The position numbers and the translations under genes are program-made. The notes under the pieces are model-generated. The model did no database searches, was not told the origin of the DNA, and saw only the letters and a program-made list of their open reading frames with translations. A DNA stretch of 64,000 nucleotides from assembly GCF_002979655.1 (NCBI RefSeq), contig NZ_PCPG01000001.1, positions 620,001 to 684,000 on the forward strand, read 5' to 3'. This stretch comes from Microbacterium sp. MYb45 (GTDB taxonomy: Bacteria; Actinomycetota; Actinomycetes; Actinomycetales; Microbacteriaceae). Positions 57,040 to 64,000 of this stretch are shown here, piece by piece (position 1 is the first letter of the stretch; each line of letters begins with the position of its first letter).

Positions 57040-57084
57040 GTTAATCCTCGCTAACCTGAATCAACGGGTTAGTGCACACTAACC
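57040..57084. promoter_or_regulatory. TetR operator region (two sites)
   Basis: Site 1 is GGTTAGTG-CA-CACTAACC (57067-57084), arms perfectly inverted. Site 2, GTTA...CTAACC (57040-57057), shares the CTAACC half-site but is imperfect. They lie between the divergent TetR and carboxylase genes and are the evident repressor targets. Confidence 0.7.
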
Positions 57085-57146
57085 GAATATGCCTGCACCG
57101 CGCCAGGGCGTCGCCCGCGCGGACGTGAGTCGAGGAGGACATCACG

Positions 57147-58700
57147 ATGCCCGCAACGCAGGAGTCCCTGGCGCAGGAGCTGCGCGAGCGCCTCATGGCA
57201 GCCGCGCGCGGGGGACCGACCGCATCCCGTGAACGCCATGTGTCTCGGGGCAAGCTGTTGCCCCGAGATCGCGTCGCGCGAGTGCTCGACGAGGGCAGCC
57301 CGTTTCTCGAGGTCGCCCCGCTCGCCGCCGATGGTCTGTACGGGGGAGACGCTCCCGGCGCCGGAGTCATCGCCGGCATCGGACTCGTTCACGGTCGCCA
57401 CGTCATGGTGATCTGCAACGACGCGACGGTGAAGGGTGGCACGTACTTTCCCCTCACGGTCAAGAAGCACCTGCGCGCCCAGGAGATCGCGCTCGAGAAC
57501 AGGCTGCCGTGCCTGTACCTGGTCGATTCGGGGGGAGCGTTCCTGCCGAAACAGGACGAGGTGTTCCCCGATCGCGAGCACTTCGGGCGGATCTTCTTCA
57601 ATCAGGCGCGGATGTCGGCCGAGGGGATTGCGCAGCTTGCCGCGGTCCTGGGCTCCTGCACCGCAGGTGGCGCCTACGTGCCTGCCATGAGCGACGAGAC
57701 GGTCATCGTGCGCGGTCAGGGAACGATCTTCCTCGGCGGGCCGCCGCTGGTGAAGGCAGCGATCGGCGAGGTCGTGACCGCCGAAGAACTCGGCGGGGGC
57801 GAGCTGCACGCACGGCGGAGCGGTGTCGTCGACCATCTCGCGGAGGACGACGAGCACGCGCTCGAGATCCTGCGCGACATCGTCGCCACTCTTCCGCCGC
57901 CCGCGGCACCCGCCTGGGAGGTCCTGAGCGGCCGCCCGCCCGCTGAGCCGTCAAGCCTGTACGATGCCGTTCCCGTCGACGTGAACGCCGCGTACGACGT
58001 GCGTGAGGTCATCTCGCGCCTCGTCGACGGCGACACGTTCCTCGAGTTCAAGCCCGAGTACGGCACGACCCTGGTCACGGGGTTCGCCCGACTCCACGGG
58101 CATCCGGTGGGTATCGTGGCGAACAACGGCGTGCTGTTCAGCGAATCCGCACTCAAGGGAGCGCACTTCATCGAACTGTGCGATCAACGGGGGATACCAC
58201 TGTTGTTCCTGCAGAACATCACGGGGTTCATGGTGGGCTCCGATGCCGAGGCAGGCGGCATCGCCAAGGACGGCGCGAAGATGGTCACGGCCGTGGCGAG
58301 TACGAGGGTGCCGAAACTCACCGTCATCATCGGTGGTTCGTTCGGGGCGGGCAACTACTCGATGTGCGGACGGGCGTACTCACCGCGGTTCCTCTGGACC
58401 TGGCCTGCGAGCCGCATCTCTGTGATGGGCGGAACGCAGGCCGCATCAGTGCTCGCCACGGTCAAGGAAGACCAGTTGTCCGCGCGTGGCGAGTCGTGGA
58501 GCACCGAGGAGCGTGGCGAGTTCGAAGCACCCATCCGCGAGCAGTACGAGCGCCAGGGGGAGCCCTATTACGCCACGGCACGGCTGTGGGACGACGGCAT
58601 CGTCGATCCCGCGCAGACCCGCGACTTGCTCGGGCTCGCGCTCGACGTCGTCGCCCGCAGTCCGCTGCCCGAACCGCGCTTCGGCGTCTTCCGGATGTGA
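57147..58700 (+). CDS. accD1: acyl-CoA carboxylase carboxyltransferase subunit (3-methylcrotonyl-CoA carboxylase beta type)
   Basis: This 517-residue carboxyltransferase transfers CO2 from biotin to an acyl-Co[68 protein letters not shown] and [24 protein letters not shown] are characteristic of the methylcrotonyl-CoA carboxylase beta subunit rather than propionyl-CoA carboxylase. It precedes the biotin subunit by 5 bp. In M. tuberculosis the AccA1-AccD1 pair is a methylcrotonyl-CoA carboxylase, which agrees with a leucine-degradation role. GAGGAGG precedes the ATG by about 8 nt. It is controlled by the divergent TetR gene. Confidence 0.94.
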   Translation: MPATQESLAQELRERLMAAARGGPTASRERHVSRGKLLPRDRVARVLDEGSPFLEVAPLAADGLYGGDAPGAGVIAGIGLVHGRHVMVICNDATVKGGTYFPLTVKKHLRAQEIALENRLPCLYLVDSGGAFLPKQDEVFPDREHFGRIFFNQARMSAEGIAQLAAVLGSCTAGGAYVPAMSDETVIVRGQGTIFLGGPPLVKAAIGEVVTAEELGGGELHARRSGVVDHLAEDDEHALEILRDIVATLPPPAAPAWEVLSGRPPAEPSSLYDAVPVDVNAAYDVREVISRLVDGDTFLEFKPEYGTTLVTGFARLHGHPVGIVANNGVLFSESALKGAHFIELCDQRGIPLLFLQNITGFMVGSDAEAGGIAKDGAKMVTAVASTRVPKLTVIIGGSFGAGNYSMCGRAYSPRFLWTWPASRISVMGGTQAASVLATVKEDQLSARGESWSTEERGEFEAPIREQYERQGEPYYATARLWDDGIVDPAQTRDLLGLALDVVARSPLPEPRFGVFRM

Positions 58701-58705
58701 GTGCC

Positions 58706-60628
58706 ATGTCATCATCGACCGTTTCCTTCCATACCGTGCTCGTCGCCAACCGCGGCGAGATCGCCCGTCGGGTGATCCGTACCCTCCGTACCCTCGGAAT
58801 CCGCAGCGTCGCCGTGTACAGCGATGCGGATGCGTCCGCGCCCCACGTACGCGAAGCGGATCTGGCGGTGCGGATCGGTCCCGCGCCCGCCGTCGAGTCC
58901 TACCTCGACATCGATGCGGTGATCGCCGCGGCCCGCAGCACCGGTGCACAGGCGATCCATCCCGGCTACGGGTTCCTCTCCGAGAGTGTCGGTCTCGCCG
59001 AGGCCTGCGCCGAGAGCGGCGTCGTCTTCATCGGCCCCTCCGTCGACGCTCTGCAGATCATGGGAGACAAGGCCCGCGCCCGCGAGCATGTGCTGCGCTA
59101 CGGCGTGCCTGTCGTTCCGGGCTTCGACGCCAAAGGCCTCTCCGACCTCGAGATCGCCGAGGAGGCGGAGAACGTCGGCTACCCGCTGCTGGTCAAGCCC
59201 AGTGCAGGTGGCGGAGGAAAGGGCATGGAGGTCGTCTCCGACGCTGCGGGGCTGCGCGGAGCGCTCGCCTCGGCTCGTCGGGTCGCGTCAGCCGCCTTCG
59301 GAGATGACTCGCTCATCCTGGAGCGCCTGATCCGTCGCCCACGGCACATCGAGGTGCAGGTCTTCGGCGATGCCCACGGAACGGTCATCGCCCTCGGCGA
59401 GCGCGAGTGCACGCTGCAGCGTCGTCATCAGAAGGTCATCGAGGAGGCACCGTCGGCTGGCATCCCCGCACATACGAGGGAGCGGCTGCTCTCGGCGGCC
59501 GTTCTGGCAGCGGAGAGCGTCGAGTACGTCGGCGCCGGCACGGTCGAGTTCCTCATCGACGCCGACGCGCCGGACGAGGTCTTCTTTATCGAGATGAACA
59601 CGCGACTCCAGGTGGAGCATCCCGTCACCGAGGAGGTCACGGGGCTGGATCTCGTCTCGCTCCAACTGCGAGTGGCCGACGGGCTTCCGCTGGACGTCAC
59701 GCCGCGGTTGCGCGGCCATGCGGTCGAAGCGCGCGTGTACGCCGAGTCACCCGAGCGCGGCTTTCTGCCCTCCACGGGTACGGTCCTCCTGTTCGACCCG
59801 CCGCCCGGAGTGCGCGTGGATTCGGCGATCGAGACGGGGATCGAGGTCACCGGTTTCTACGACCCGATGATCGCGAAGGTCGTCTCGTTCGCCGATGATC
59901 GTGAAGCCGCCCTCGCGCGCCTCGATGAGGCACTCGCACGCATGGTGGTCTTGGGCGTCGACACGAACATCGCCTTCCTGCGGACCCTGTGCCGACACGA
60001 GAGAGTGGTCGCGGGTGATCTCGACACCGGACTCATCGAGACGCTGCTGCCCTGGAAAGCGGAACGCCCGTCGCGCGCCCAGTTGGCTGCGGCGAGGAAG
60101 GTGTCGGCCACCGGAGCAGGGGAACCGCTGCGGACCACCGCGCTGTGGCGGGAGCGTCCAGGCTGGAGGCTGGGTGCCGCGGCCGTACCGGAGGCGACGT
60201 TCGTGGCCCTCACGGATGACGACGAAGAGGTTGAACTCGGCGCCGGGGAAGGGCCCGCCCCGCACGGGGTGGTGCATGCCGAGATGGACGCCGATGGCGC
60301 GGTCTGGGTGTCGGAGAGAGGCCGCACGGTGCGTCTGCGCCCGCTCGACAGGCGGCACAGGACGCTTCATCGTCTCGCTCAGCGCGAAGCAGGATCGGCG
60401 AGGACCGAGCCTGAGGGGCGAGCGCCCATGCCGGGCAGCGTCGTTGCCGTGCTGGTTGCGAACGGGGATGCGGTCTCGGCCGGCGACCCACTCGTCGCGA
60501 TCGAGGCGATGAAGATGGAGCACCAGGTGCTGGCACCCCGCGATGGCGTGGTGCACCTGCTGGTCGCGGTGGGCGATCAGGTGCGGCGTGACCAACCGGT
60601 CGCCCGCGTGACGACGGAGGAGAGTTGA
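58706..60628 (+). CDS. accA1: biotin-carboxylase/biotin-carrier subunit of acyl-CoA carboxylase
   Basis: This 640-residue protein charges its own biotin with CO2 from bicarbonate using ATP. The biotin carboxylase region (about 8-450) has VLVANRGEIARRVIRTLR, SAGGGGKGMEVV, ECTLQRRHQKVIEEAPS and EMNTRLQVEHPVTEEVTG. The C-terminal carrier domain has the biotin Lys603 in EAMKMEHQV, preceded by the APMPGSV turn. It forms the holoenzyme with the beta subunit encoded upstream. ATG 58706 is the first in-frame start after the beta subunit stop. The acyl-CoA dehydrogenase gene follows 2 bp later. Confidence 0.94.
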   Translation: MSSSTVSFHTVLVANRGEIARRVIRTLRTLGIRSVAVYSDADASAPHVREADLAVRIGPAPAVESYLDIDAVIAAARSTGAQAIHPGYGFLSESVGLAEACAESGVVFIGPSVDALQIMGDKARAREHVLRYGVPVVPGFDAKGLSDLEIAEEAENVGYPLLVKPSAGGGGKGMEVVSDAAGLRGALASARRVASAAFGDDSLILERLIRRPRHIEVQVFGDAHGTVIALGERECTLQRRHQKVIEEAPSAGIPAHTRERLLSAAVLAAESVEYVGAGTVEFLIDADAPDEVFFIEMNTRLQVEHPVTEEVTGLDLVSLQLRVADGLPLDVTPRLRGHAVEARVYAESPERGFLPSTGTVLLFDPPPGVRVDSAIETGIEVTGFYDPMIAKVVSFADDREAALARLDEALARMVVLGVDTNIAFLRTLCRHERVVAGDLDTGLIETLLPWKAERPSRAQLAAARKVSATGAGEPLRTTALWRERPGWRLGAAAVPEATFVALTDDDEEVELGAGEGPAPHGVVHAEMDADGAVWVSERGRTVRLRPLDRRHRTLHRLAQREAGSARTEPEGRAPMPGSVVAVLVANGDAVSAGDPLVAIEAMKMEHQVLAPRDGVVHLLVAVGDQVRRDQPVARVTTEES

Positions 60629-60630
60629 AC

Positions 60631-61779
60631 ATGGAAGACCTGTCCGAGGAGGAGCGCGAGCTCGCCGCGATGGTGCGGGAGTTCGCGGACACGGTGGTCG
60701 CGCCGCAGTCGTATGAGGCCGACCGCACGCACACACTGTCGATGGACGTCGTCTCGCAGATGGGCGATCTCGGCCTGTTCGGTCTGCCGTTCCCCGAGGA
60801 GTACGGCGGTCAGGGCGGTGACTACATGGCGCTCGGCATCGCGATCGAGGCCCTGGGGCGGGTGGACCAGTCGATCGCGATCACACTCGAAGCCGGGGTG
60901 AGCCTCGGTGCCATGCCGATCTACCGCTTCGGTACCGAAGAGCAGCGGCAGGAGTTCCTTCCCGATCTGCTCGCGGGGCGGGCGCTGGCGGGCTTCGGCC
61001 TCACCGAACCGGAAGCCGGCAGTGACGCCGGCGCGACCAGGACCACCGCACGCCTCGAGGGCGACGAGTGGGTCATCGACGGCTCCAAGCAGTTCATCAC
61101 CAACTCGGGCACCCCGATCACCCGCTTCGTCACGGTGACCGCCGTGACCGGGAACGAGAACGGGCGCAAGGAGATCTCCACGATCATCGTCCCGAACGGC
61201 ACACCCGGTTTCACGGTCGAGGCCCCCTACGACAAGGTCGGTTGGAACGCCTCCGACACCCACCCCCTGACGTTTGAGGGGGCGAGGGTTCCTGCCGCGA
61301 ACCTGTTGGGGGAGCGGGGGAGCGGTTTCCGGAGCTTCCTCAGCATCCTCGACGAAGGCCGCATCGCGATCGCCGCGCTCTCGACCGGAGCGGCCGAGGG
61401 CTGTCTGGAGGCCGCCGTCGAGTATGCAAAGAGCCGGACGATCTTCGGGGCGGCGCTGAGCACACGCCAGAATGCGCAGTTCACCCTGGCCCGCATGCGG
61501 GCGCGTGTTCACACCGCACGGCTCGCCTGGCATCACGCGGCGCGGCTGCGGGATGCGGGGAAGCCGTTCGCGGAGGCTGCAGCGATCGCCAAGCTGGTGG
61601 GCGGGGAGGCAGCGATGGACAACGCCAGAGACGCCACCCAGATCTTCGGGGGCAACGGCTTCATGAACGAATTCCCGGTCGCTCGCCACTACCGCGACTC
61701 GAAGATCCTCGAGATCGGCGAGGGCACCACCGAGGTCCAGCTGCTGGTCATCGCGCGCGGACTCGGACTCGCCGGGTAG
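60631..61779 (+). CDS. acyl-CoA dehydrogenase (isovaleryl-CoA dehydrogenase-like)
   Basis: This 382-residue FAD enzyme introduces a 2,3 double bond into acyl-CoA. The signature AGFGLTEPEAGSDAGATRTTA, WVIDGSKQFITNSG, the RTIFGAALSTRQNAQFTLA region and the C-terminal GEGTTEVQLLVIARGL are typical. DATQIFGGNGFMNEFPVARHYRD is the conserved helix pair. The position after methylcrotonyl-CoA carboxylase suggests isovaleryl-CoA as substrate, matching FadE19 in the M. tuberculosis cluster (inference). ATG 60631 has GGAGGAG about 8 nt upstream; a TTG at 60625 is unlikely. Confidence 0.92.
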   Translation: MEDLSEEERELAAMVREFADTVVAPQSYEADRTHTLSMDVVSQMGDLGLFGLPFPEEYGGQGGDYMALGIAIEALGRVDQSIAITLEAGVSLGAMPIYRFGTEEQRQEFLPDLLAGRALAGFGLTEPEAGSDAGATRTTARLEGDEWVIDGSKQFITNSGTPITRFVTVTAVTGNENGRKEISTIIVPNGTPGFTVEAPYDKVGWNASDTHPLTFEGARVPAANLLGERGSGFRSFLSILDEGRIAIAALSTGAAEGCLEAAVEYAKSRTIFGAALSTRQNAQFTLARMRARVHTARLAWHHAARLRDAGKPFAEAAAIAKLVGGEAAMDNARDATQIFGGNGFMNEFPVARHYRDSKILEIGEGTTEVQLLVIARGLGLAG

Positions 61780-61820
61780 CGTGGCCCCATGCGCCGTACC
61801 GAGCGACGAACGGAGTCGAA

Positions 61821-62309
61821 GTGACCACGCACGACATCCTCCAGAGGGGTCTGTATTACGAGGAGTTCATGGTCGATGCCCGTTACCTGCACCGCCCAGG
61901 CCGCACGGCGACCGAGGCCGACAACGTGCTGTTCACGACGCTCACCATGAACACGCAGGCGCTGCACCTCGACGCCGCGTTCGCCGATGCGCAGGACCCG
62001 TTCCGTGCGCGGCTGATGAATTCGATGTGGACGCTGTCGACGATGGTCGGCGCCTCTGTCGCGCAGCTGACGCAGGGCACACTGGTCGCACAGCTCGGGT
62101 TCGGCGACATCGTCTTCCCGCACCCGCTGTTCGCCGGCGACACCCTTTATACCGAGAGCGTCATCGTCGACAAGCGGCTGTCGTCCTCACGTCCGGGCCA
62201 GGGCATCGTGAAGATCGCGCACACCGGACGCAATCAGGACGACACGGTCGTGGCGACCGCGGTGCGGTCCGTCCTCGTCCACTGCCTCTCGGAAGGACTC
62301 GACAAGTGA
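61821..62309 (+). CDS. MaoC-family acyl-CoA hydratase
   Basis: This 162-residue hot-dog hydratase has EEFMVDARYLHRPGRTATEADNVLF, with the Asp/His hydratase site region. MNTQALHLDAAFA and FGDIVFPHPLFAGDTLYTESVI follow. It corresponds by synteny to the MaoC-like protein beside citE in M. tuberculosis (Rv2499c). It probably hydrates methylglutaconyl-CoA or a related enoyl-CoA in place of a crotonase-family hydratase (inference). GTG 61821 has a GGAG site 6 nt upstream. Its stop overlaps the lyase GTG, which couples the two products. Confidence 0.88.
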   Translation: MTTHDILQRGLYYEEFMVDARYLHRPGRTATEADNVLFTTLTMNTQALHLDAAFADAQDPFRARLMNSMWTLSTMVGASVAQLTQGTLVAQLGFGDIVFPHPLFAGDTLYTESVIVDKRLSSSRPGQGIVKIAHTGRNQDDTVVATAVRSVLVHCLSEGLDK

Positions 62310-63112
62310 CTTTCGCTCTCGGGCCGGCCCTTCTGTTCTGCCCCGCGGATCGACCGGAGCGCTTCCGCAAGGCGCTGGACCGGGCGGACGCGATCATCCT
62401 CGACCTCGAAGATGCCGTCCTCCCCGAGGGGAAGGCCGTGGCGCGCCGAAATGTGATCGATGCAGACATCGACGCCGCGCGGGTCATCGTGCGCGTGAAC
62501 GCGCCAGGCACCGAAGCGTTCACGGCCGATCTCGACGCACTCGCCGCGACGGACTTCCACACGGTGATGGTGGCGAAGACAGAGAGCGCCGAGAGCCTCG
62601 ATGCGTTCGACCAGCGGTACTCGCTGATCGCGCTGTGCGAGACCGCGCGCGGCATCCATGCGGCCGACCGGATCGCCGCGCACCCCCGGGTGACCGCGAT
62701 GATGTGGGGCGCAGAGGATCTCGTGGCCTCTCTCGGCGGAACCTCATCACGGAATACGGAGGGTGGCTATCGCGATATCGCCCGGTACGCCCGTGCTCGT
62801 GTCCTCCTCGAGTCCGGCGCGCACGGCAAAGCGGCCATCGACGCGGTGCACATCGACATCGACGACGCCGAGGGGCTGCAGCGCGAGGCGATGGACGCCG
62901 CCGCCTCGGGGTTCCAAGCCACGGCCTGCATCCATCCGAACCAGGTGACGGCGATCAGGGCTGCGTATCGGCCGGACGACCATGCGGTGACTTGGGCGCG
63001 GGCGGTGCTCGCGGCTGCGGCCACGGAACGCGGCGTGTTCCTCTTCGAGGGACGGATGATCGACGAACCGGTGCTTCGGCACGCGCGATCGGTCGTCACC
63101 CGCGTCAGCTGA
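62306..63112 (+). CDS. CitE-like beta-hydroxyacyl-CoA lyase
   Basis: This 268-residue TIM-barrel lyase is of the HpcH/HpaI-CitE family. LLFCPADRPERFRKAL (CoA binding), IILDLEDAV (metal-site region, 33-38), VMVAKTESAE, LIALCETARGI and MMWGAEDLVASLGG with the metal-binding acidic residues are present. The relative in M. tuberculosis, Rv2498c, has been described as cleaving beta-hydroxyacyl-CoAs including (R)-HMG-CoA. That makes this the likely last step of leucine breakdown here. GTG 62306 overlaps the MaoC stop. It is the end of the operon, followed by a palindromic terminator. Confidence 0.9.
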   Translation: MTFALGPALLFCPADRPERFRKALDRADAIILDLEDAVLPEGKAVARRNVIDADIDAARVIVRVNAPGTEAFTADLDALAATDFHTVMVAKTESAESLDAFDQRYSLIALCETARGIHAADRIAAHPRVTAMMWGAEDLVASLGGTSSRNTEGGYRDIARYARARVLLESGAHGKAAIDAVHIDIDDAEGLQREAMDAAASGFQATACIHPNQVTAIRAAYRPDDHAVTWARAVLAAAATERGVFLFEGRMIDEPVLRHARSVVTRVS

Positions 63113-63700
63113 TCAGAGGACCTTCGACTCCTCGAGGAGTCGAAGGTAACCGGGTGCCGCCACGAAGCGGTGTGCGGACCCGTTGCGCAGGACCTCCCCG
63201 TCGCGGGGAAGCGTCCCGCCGGAGACATGATCGATCACAGCGCGGATGACGCCGCCGTGTGCCACCACGAGCACCGATTCCGCTTGCGGGGCCGAGCGGC
63301 GCCGCGCTTCACGGGCTATCGAGTGGAGCGCAGCGATGGCACGCTCGCCGACCTGCTCCAGGGACTCCGCGCCCGGAACCTCGGCGTGCCAGTCGCCGTA
63401 CGTCGAGATGTAGTCCTCGACGAGCATGCCTTCACCGTCGCCGAACTCGCGCTCCCGGATGTCGGGAATGACACCGACCACCTCGAGTCCGAGCCTGTCG
63501 GCGATGATCTCGGCCGTCTCCTTGGCGCGCAGCAGCGGACTGGTGTACACCGCGTGATGCGTGCTGGCGGCGAGGGTCTCGGCTGCCCTCCGCGCGTCTT
63601 CTCGCCCGGTCTCGTTCAGCGGGATGTCGGTCGAACCCTGGATTCGTCGAGCGAGGTTCCAATCGGTCTGGCCATGGCGGATGAGGGTGAGGTGGGTCAC
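63113..63700 (-). CDS. histidine phosphatase family protein
   Basis: This 195-residue phosphoglycerate-mutase-like protein has the catalytic LTLIRHGQTDWNLARRIQG with the phospho-His. PLLRAKETAEIIADRLG, DIREREFGDGEG and VVAHGGVIRAVIDHVSGG supply the second His. It may be a phosphatase of sugar phosphates, nucleotides or glucosyl-3-phosphoglycerate; the substrate is unclear. GTG 63700 overlaps the sirtuin stop by GTGA, so the two are co-translated. The last codons (YLRLLEESKVL) double as a palindromic terminator. Confidence 0.88.
   Translation of the reverse strand: MTHLTLIRHGQTDWNLARRIQGSTDIPLNETGREDARRAAETLAASTHHAVYTSPLLRAKETAEIIADRLGLEVVGVIPDIREREFGDGEGMLVEDYISTYGDWHAEVPGAESLEQVGERAIAALHSIAREARRRSAPQAESVLVVAHGGVIRAVIDHVSGGTLPRDGEVLRNGSAHRFVAAPGYLRLLEESKVL
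63120..63147. terminator. 28-bp perfect palindrome between convergent genes
   Basis: ACCTTCGACTCCTC (63120-63133) is followed directly by its exact reverse complement (63134-63147). It lies inside the 3' coding end of the histidine phosphatase gene and just beyond the CitE-like lyase stop, and could terminate the leucine operon. Confidence 0.6.
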
Positions 63701-64000
63701 GAGAGAAGTTCCTGGAGTGCGGGGAGCACGTCGCTGGTGCCTGCGGCGATGGTGACATCGGCCCAGGCATCCGCACGCGTCGGCTCGCGATTGACGATGA
63801 TCAGAGGGATGTTGCGGCGGCGGGCCCGCTCGACCAGCCGCACGCCGGAGTTCACGACGAGCGAGGAGCCGGCGACGATGAGGGCGGAGCTGGAGCGAAG
63901 CAGCGACTCTGCCGCACGGAAGCGGTCCAGCGGGACATACTCTCCGAAGAAGACGACATCGGGTTTCAGCATCCCGCCGCACACCGTGCACACCGGGACG
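63697..64000 (-). CDS. Sir2-family NAD-dependent protein deacetylase (C-terminal part)
   Basis: About 101 C-terminal residues of a sirtuin are visible; the N-terminus with the NAD-binding and catalytic His lies beyond the window. The visible CTVCGGMLKPDVVFFGE is half of the zinc site plus the following conserved loop. ALIVAGSSLVVNSGVRLVERAR and PLIIVNREPTRADAWADVTI complete the Rossmann domain. Sirtuins deacetylate or deacylate lysines, for example on acyl-CoA synthetases. The stop overlaps the phosphatase start. Confidence 0.92.
   Translation of the reverse strand, partial: VPVCTVCGGMLKPDVVFFGEYVPLDRFRAAESLLRSSSALIVAGSSLVVNSGVRLVERARRRNIPLIIVNREPTRADAWADVTIAAGTSDVLPALQELLS

Overview
The window is high-GC DNA (about two thirds or more G+C by eye) with dense, short-gapped, mostly housekeeping genes. 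Several features point to an actinobacterium of the family Microbacteriaceae, most likely Microbacterium or a close relative. These are many GTG starts, GTGA/ATGA stop-start overlaps, a GlgE-type glycogen pathway, GatCAB, a C-terminal Fe-S-type (copro)ferrochelatase, and small family-restricted proteins such as those at 48828-49088 and 49131-49448. I see no insertion sequence, prophage, CRISPR array or obvious genomic island.

Layout. 1-4971: tail of a small CxxC protein, an alpha/beta hydrolase, an AI-2E-type membrane protein, an odd two-part membrane/lipoprotein-like protein and a thioredoxin-TPR protein. 5000-11411 (minus): glgX-glgE-glgB alpha-glucan operon with 4-bp overlaps. 11512-16630: cysteine desulfurase, mnmA, ligA and a small unknown. 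16654-20246 (minus): DEAD-box RNA helicase and long-chain acyl-CoA ligase. 20314-25865: gatC-gatA-gatB, dinB, a YtfJ-like protein and a P-loop kinase. 25867-28502 (minus): DUF2017-clpS-metalloprotease block, LysE exporter, tRNA-His and orn. 28590-34401: tRNA-Arg, an orphan small gene, an SSB paralogue, a lipoprotein, ettA, two thioesterases and an unknown. 34448-40342 (minus): MscS-GlbO-flavoprotein coupled operon and pepN. 40521-45406: ferrochelatase, rpiB, a Nei/Fpg glycosylase gene broken by an in-frame TGA, a PaiB-like protein and an amidohydrolase. 45473-51368: dps, gamma carbonic anhydrase, tRNA-Met, a predicted Fe-S regulator divergent from hmp, two small proteins, an AraC regulator and an exonuclease. 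51435-63112: alpha/beta hydrolase, an Lrp regulator divergent from branched-chain 2-oxoacid dehydrogenase E1a-E1b-E2, and a TetR regulator divergent from a leucine-catabolic operon (carboxylase beta and alpha, acyl-CoA dehydrogenase, MaoC hydratase, CitE-like lyase). 63113-64000 (minus): histidine phosphatase and the end of a sirtuin.

How the genes work together. GlgX, GlgE and GlgB trim, extend and branch alpha-glucan. The desulfurase can feed sulfur to MnmA. The 52948-63112 block matches the Mycobacterium tuberculosis bkdABC/citE/maoC/fadE19/accA1-accD1 gene set and should take branched-chain 2-oxoacids, leucine in particular, to acetyl-CoA and acetoacetate. The Cys-rich regulator at 46727-47359 is well placed to control the NO dioxygenase gene hmp through palindromes between them.

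The most useful cross-window signal is a TAnnnT -10 hexamer lying exactly 6 nt before the start codon of many genes. This implies widespread leaderless transcription and settles several start codons. No stretch longer than about 300 bases lacks a gene; the longest gap, 30319-30591, holds the promoter/leader of ettA. I found no strong candidate for a wholly new biological system. The best leads are the Fe-S regulator/hmp control region, the fused membrane-lipoprotein and the broken Nei gene.
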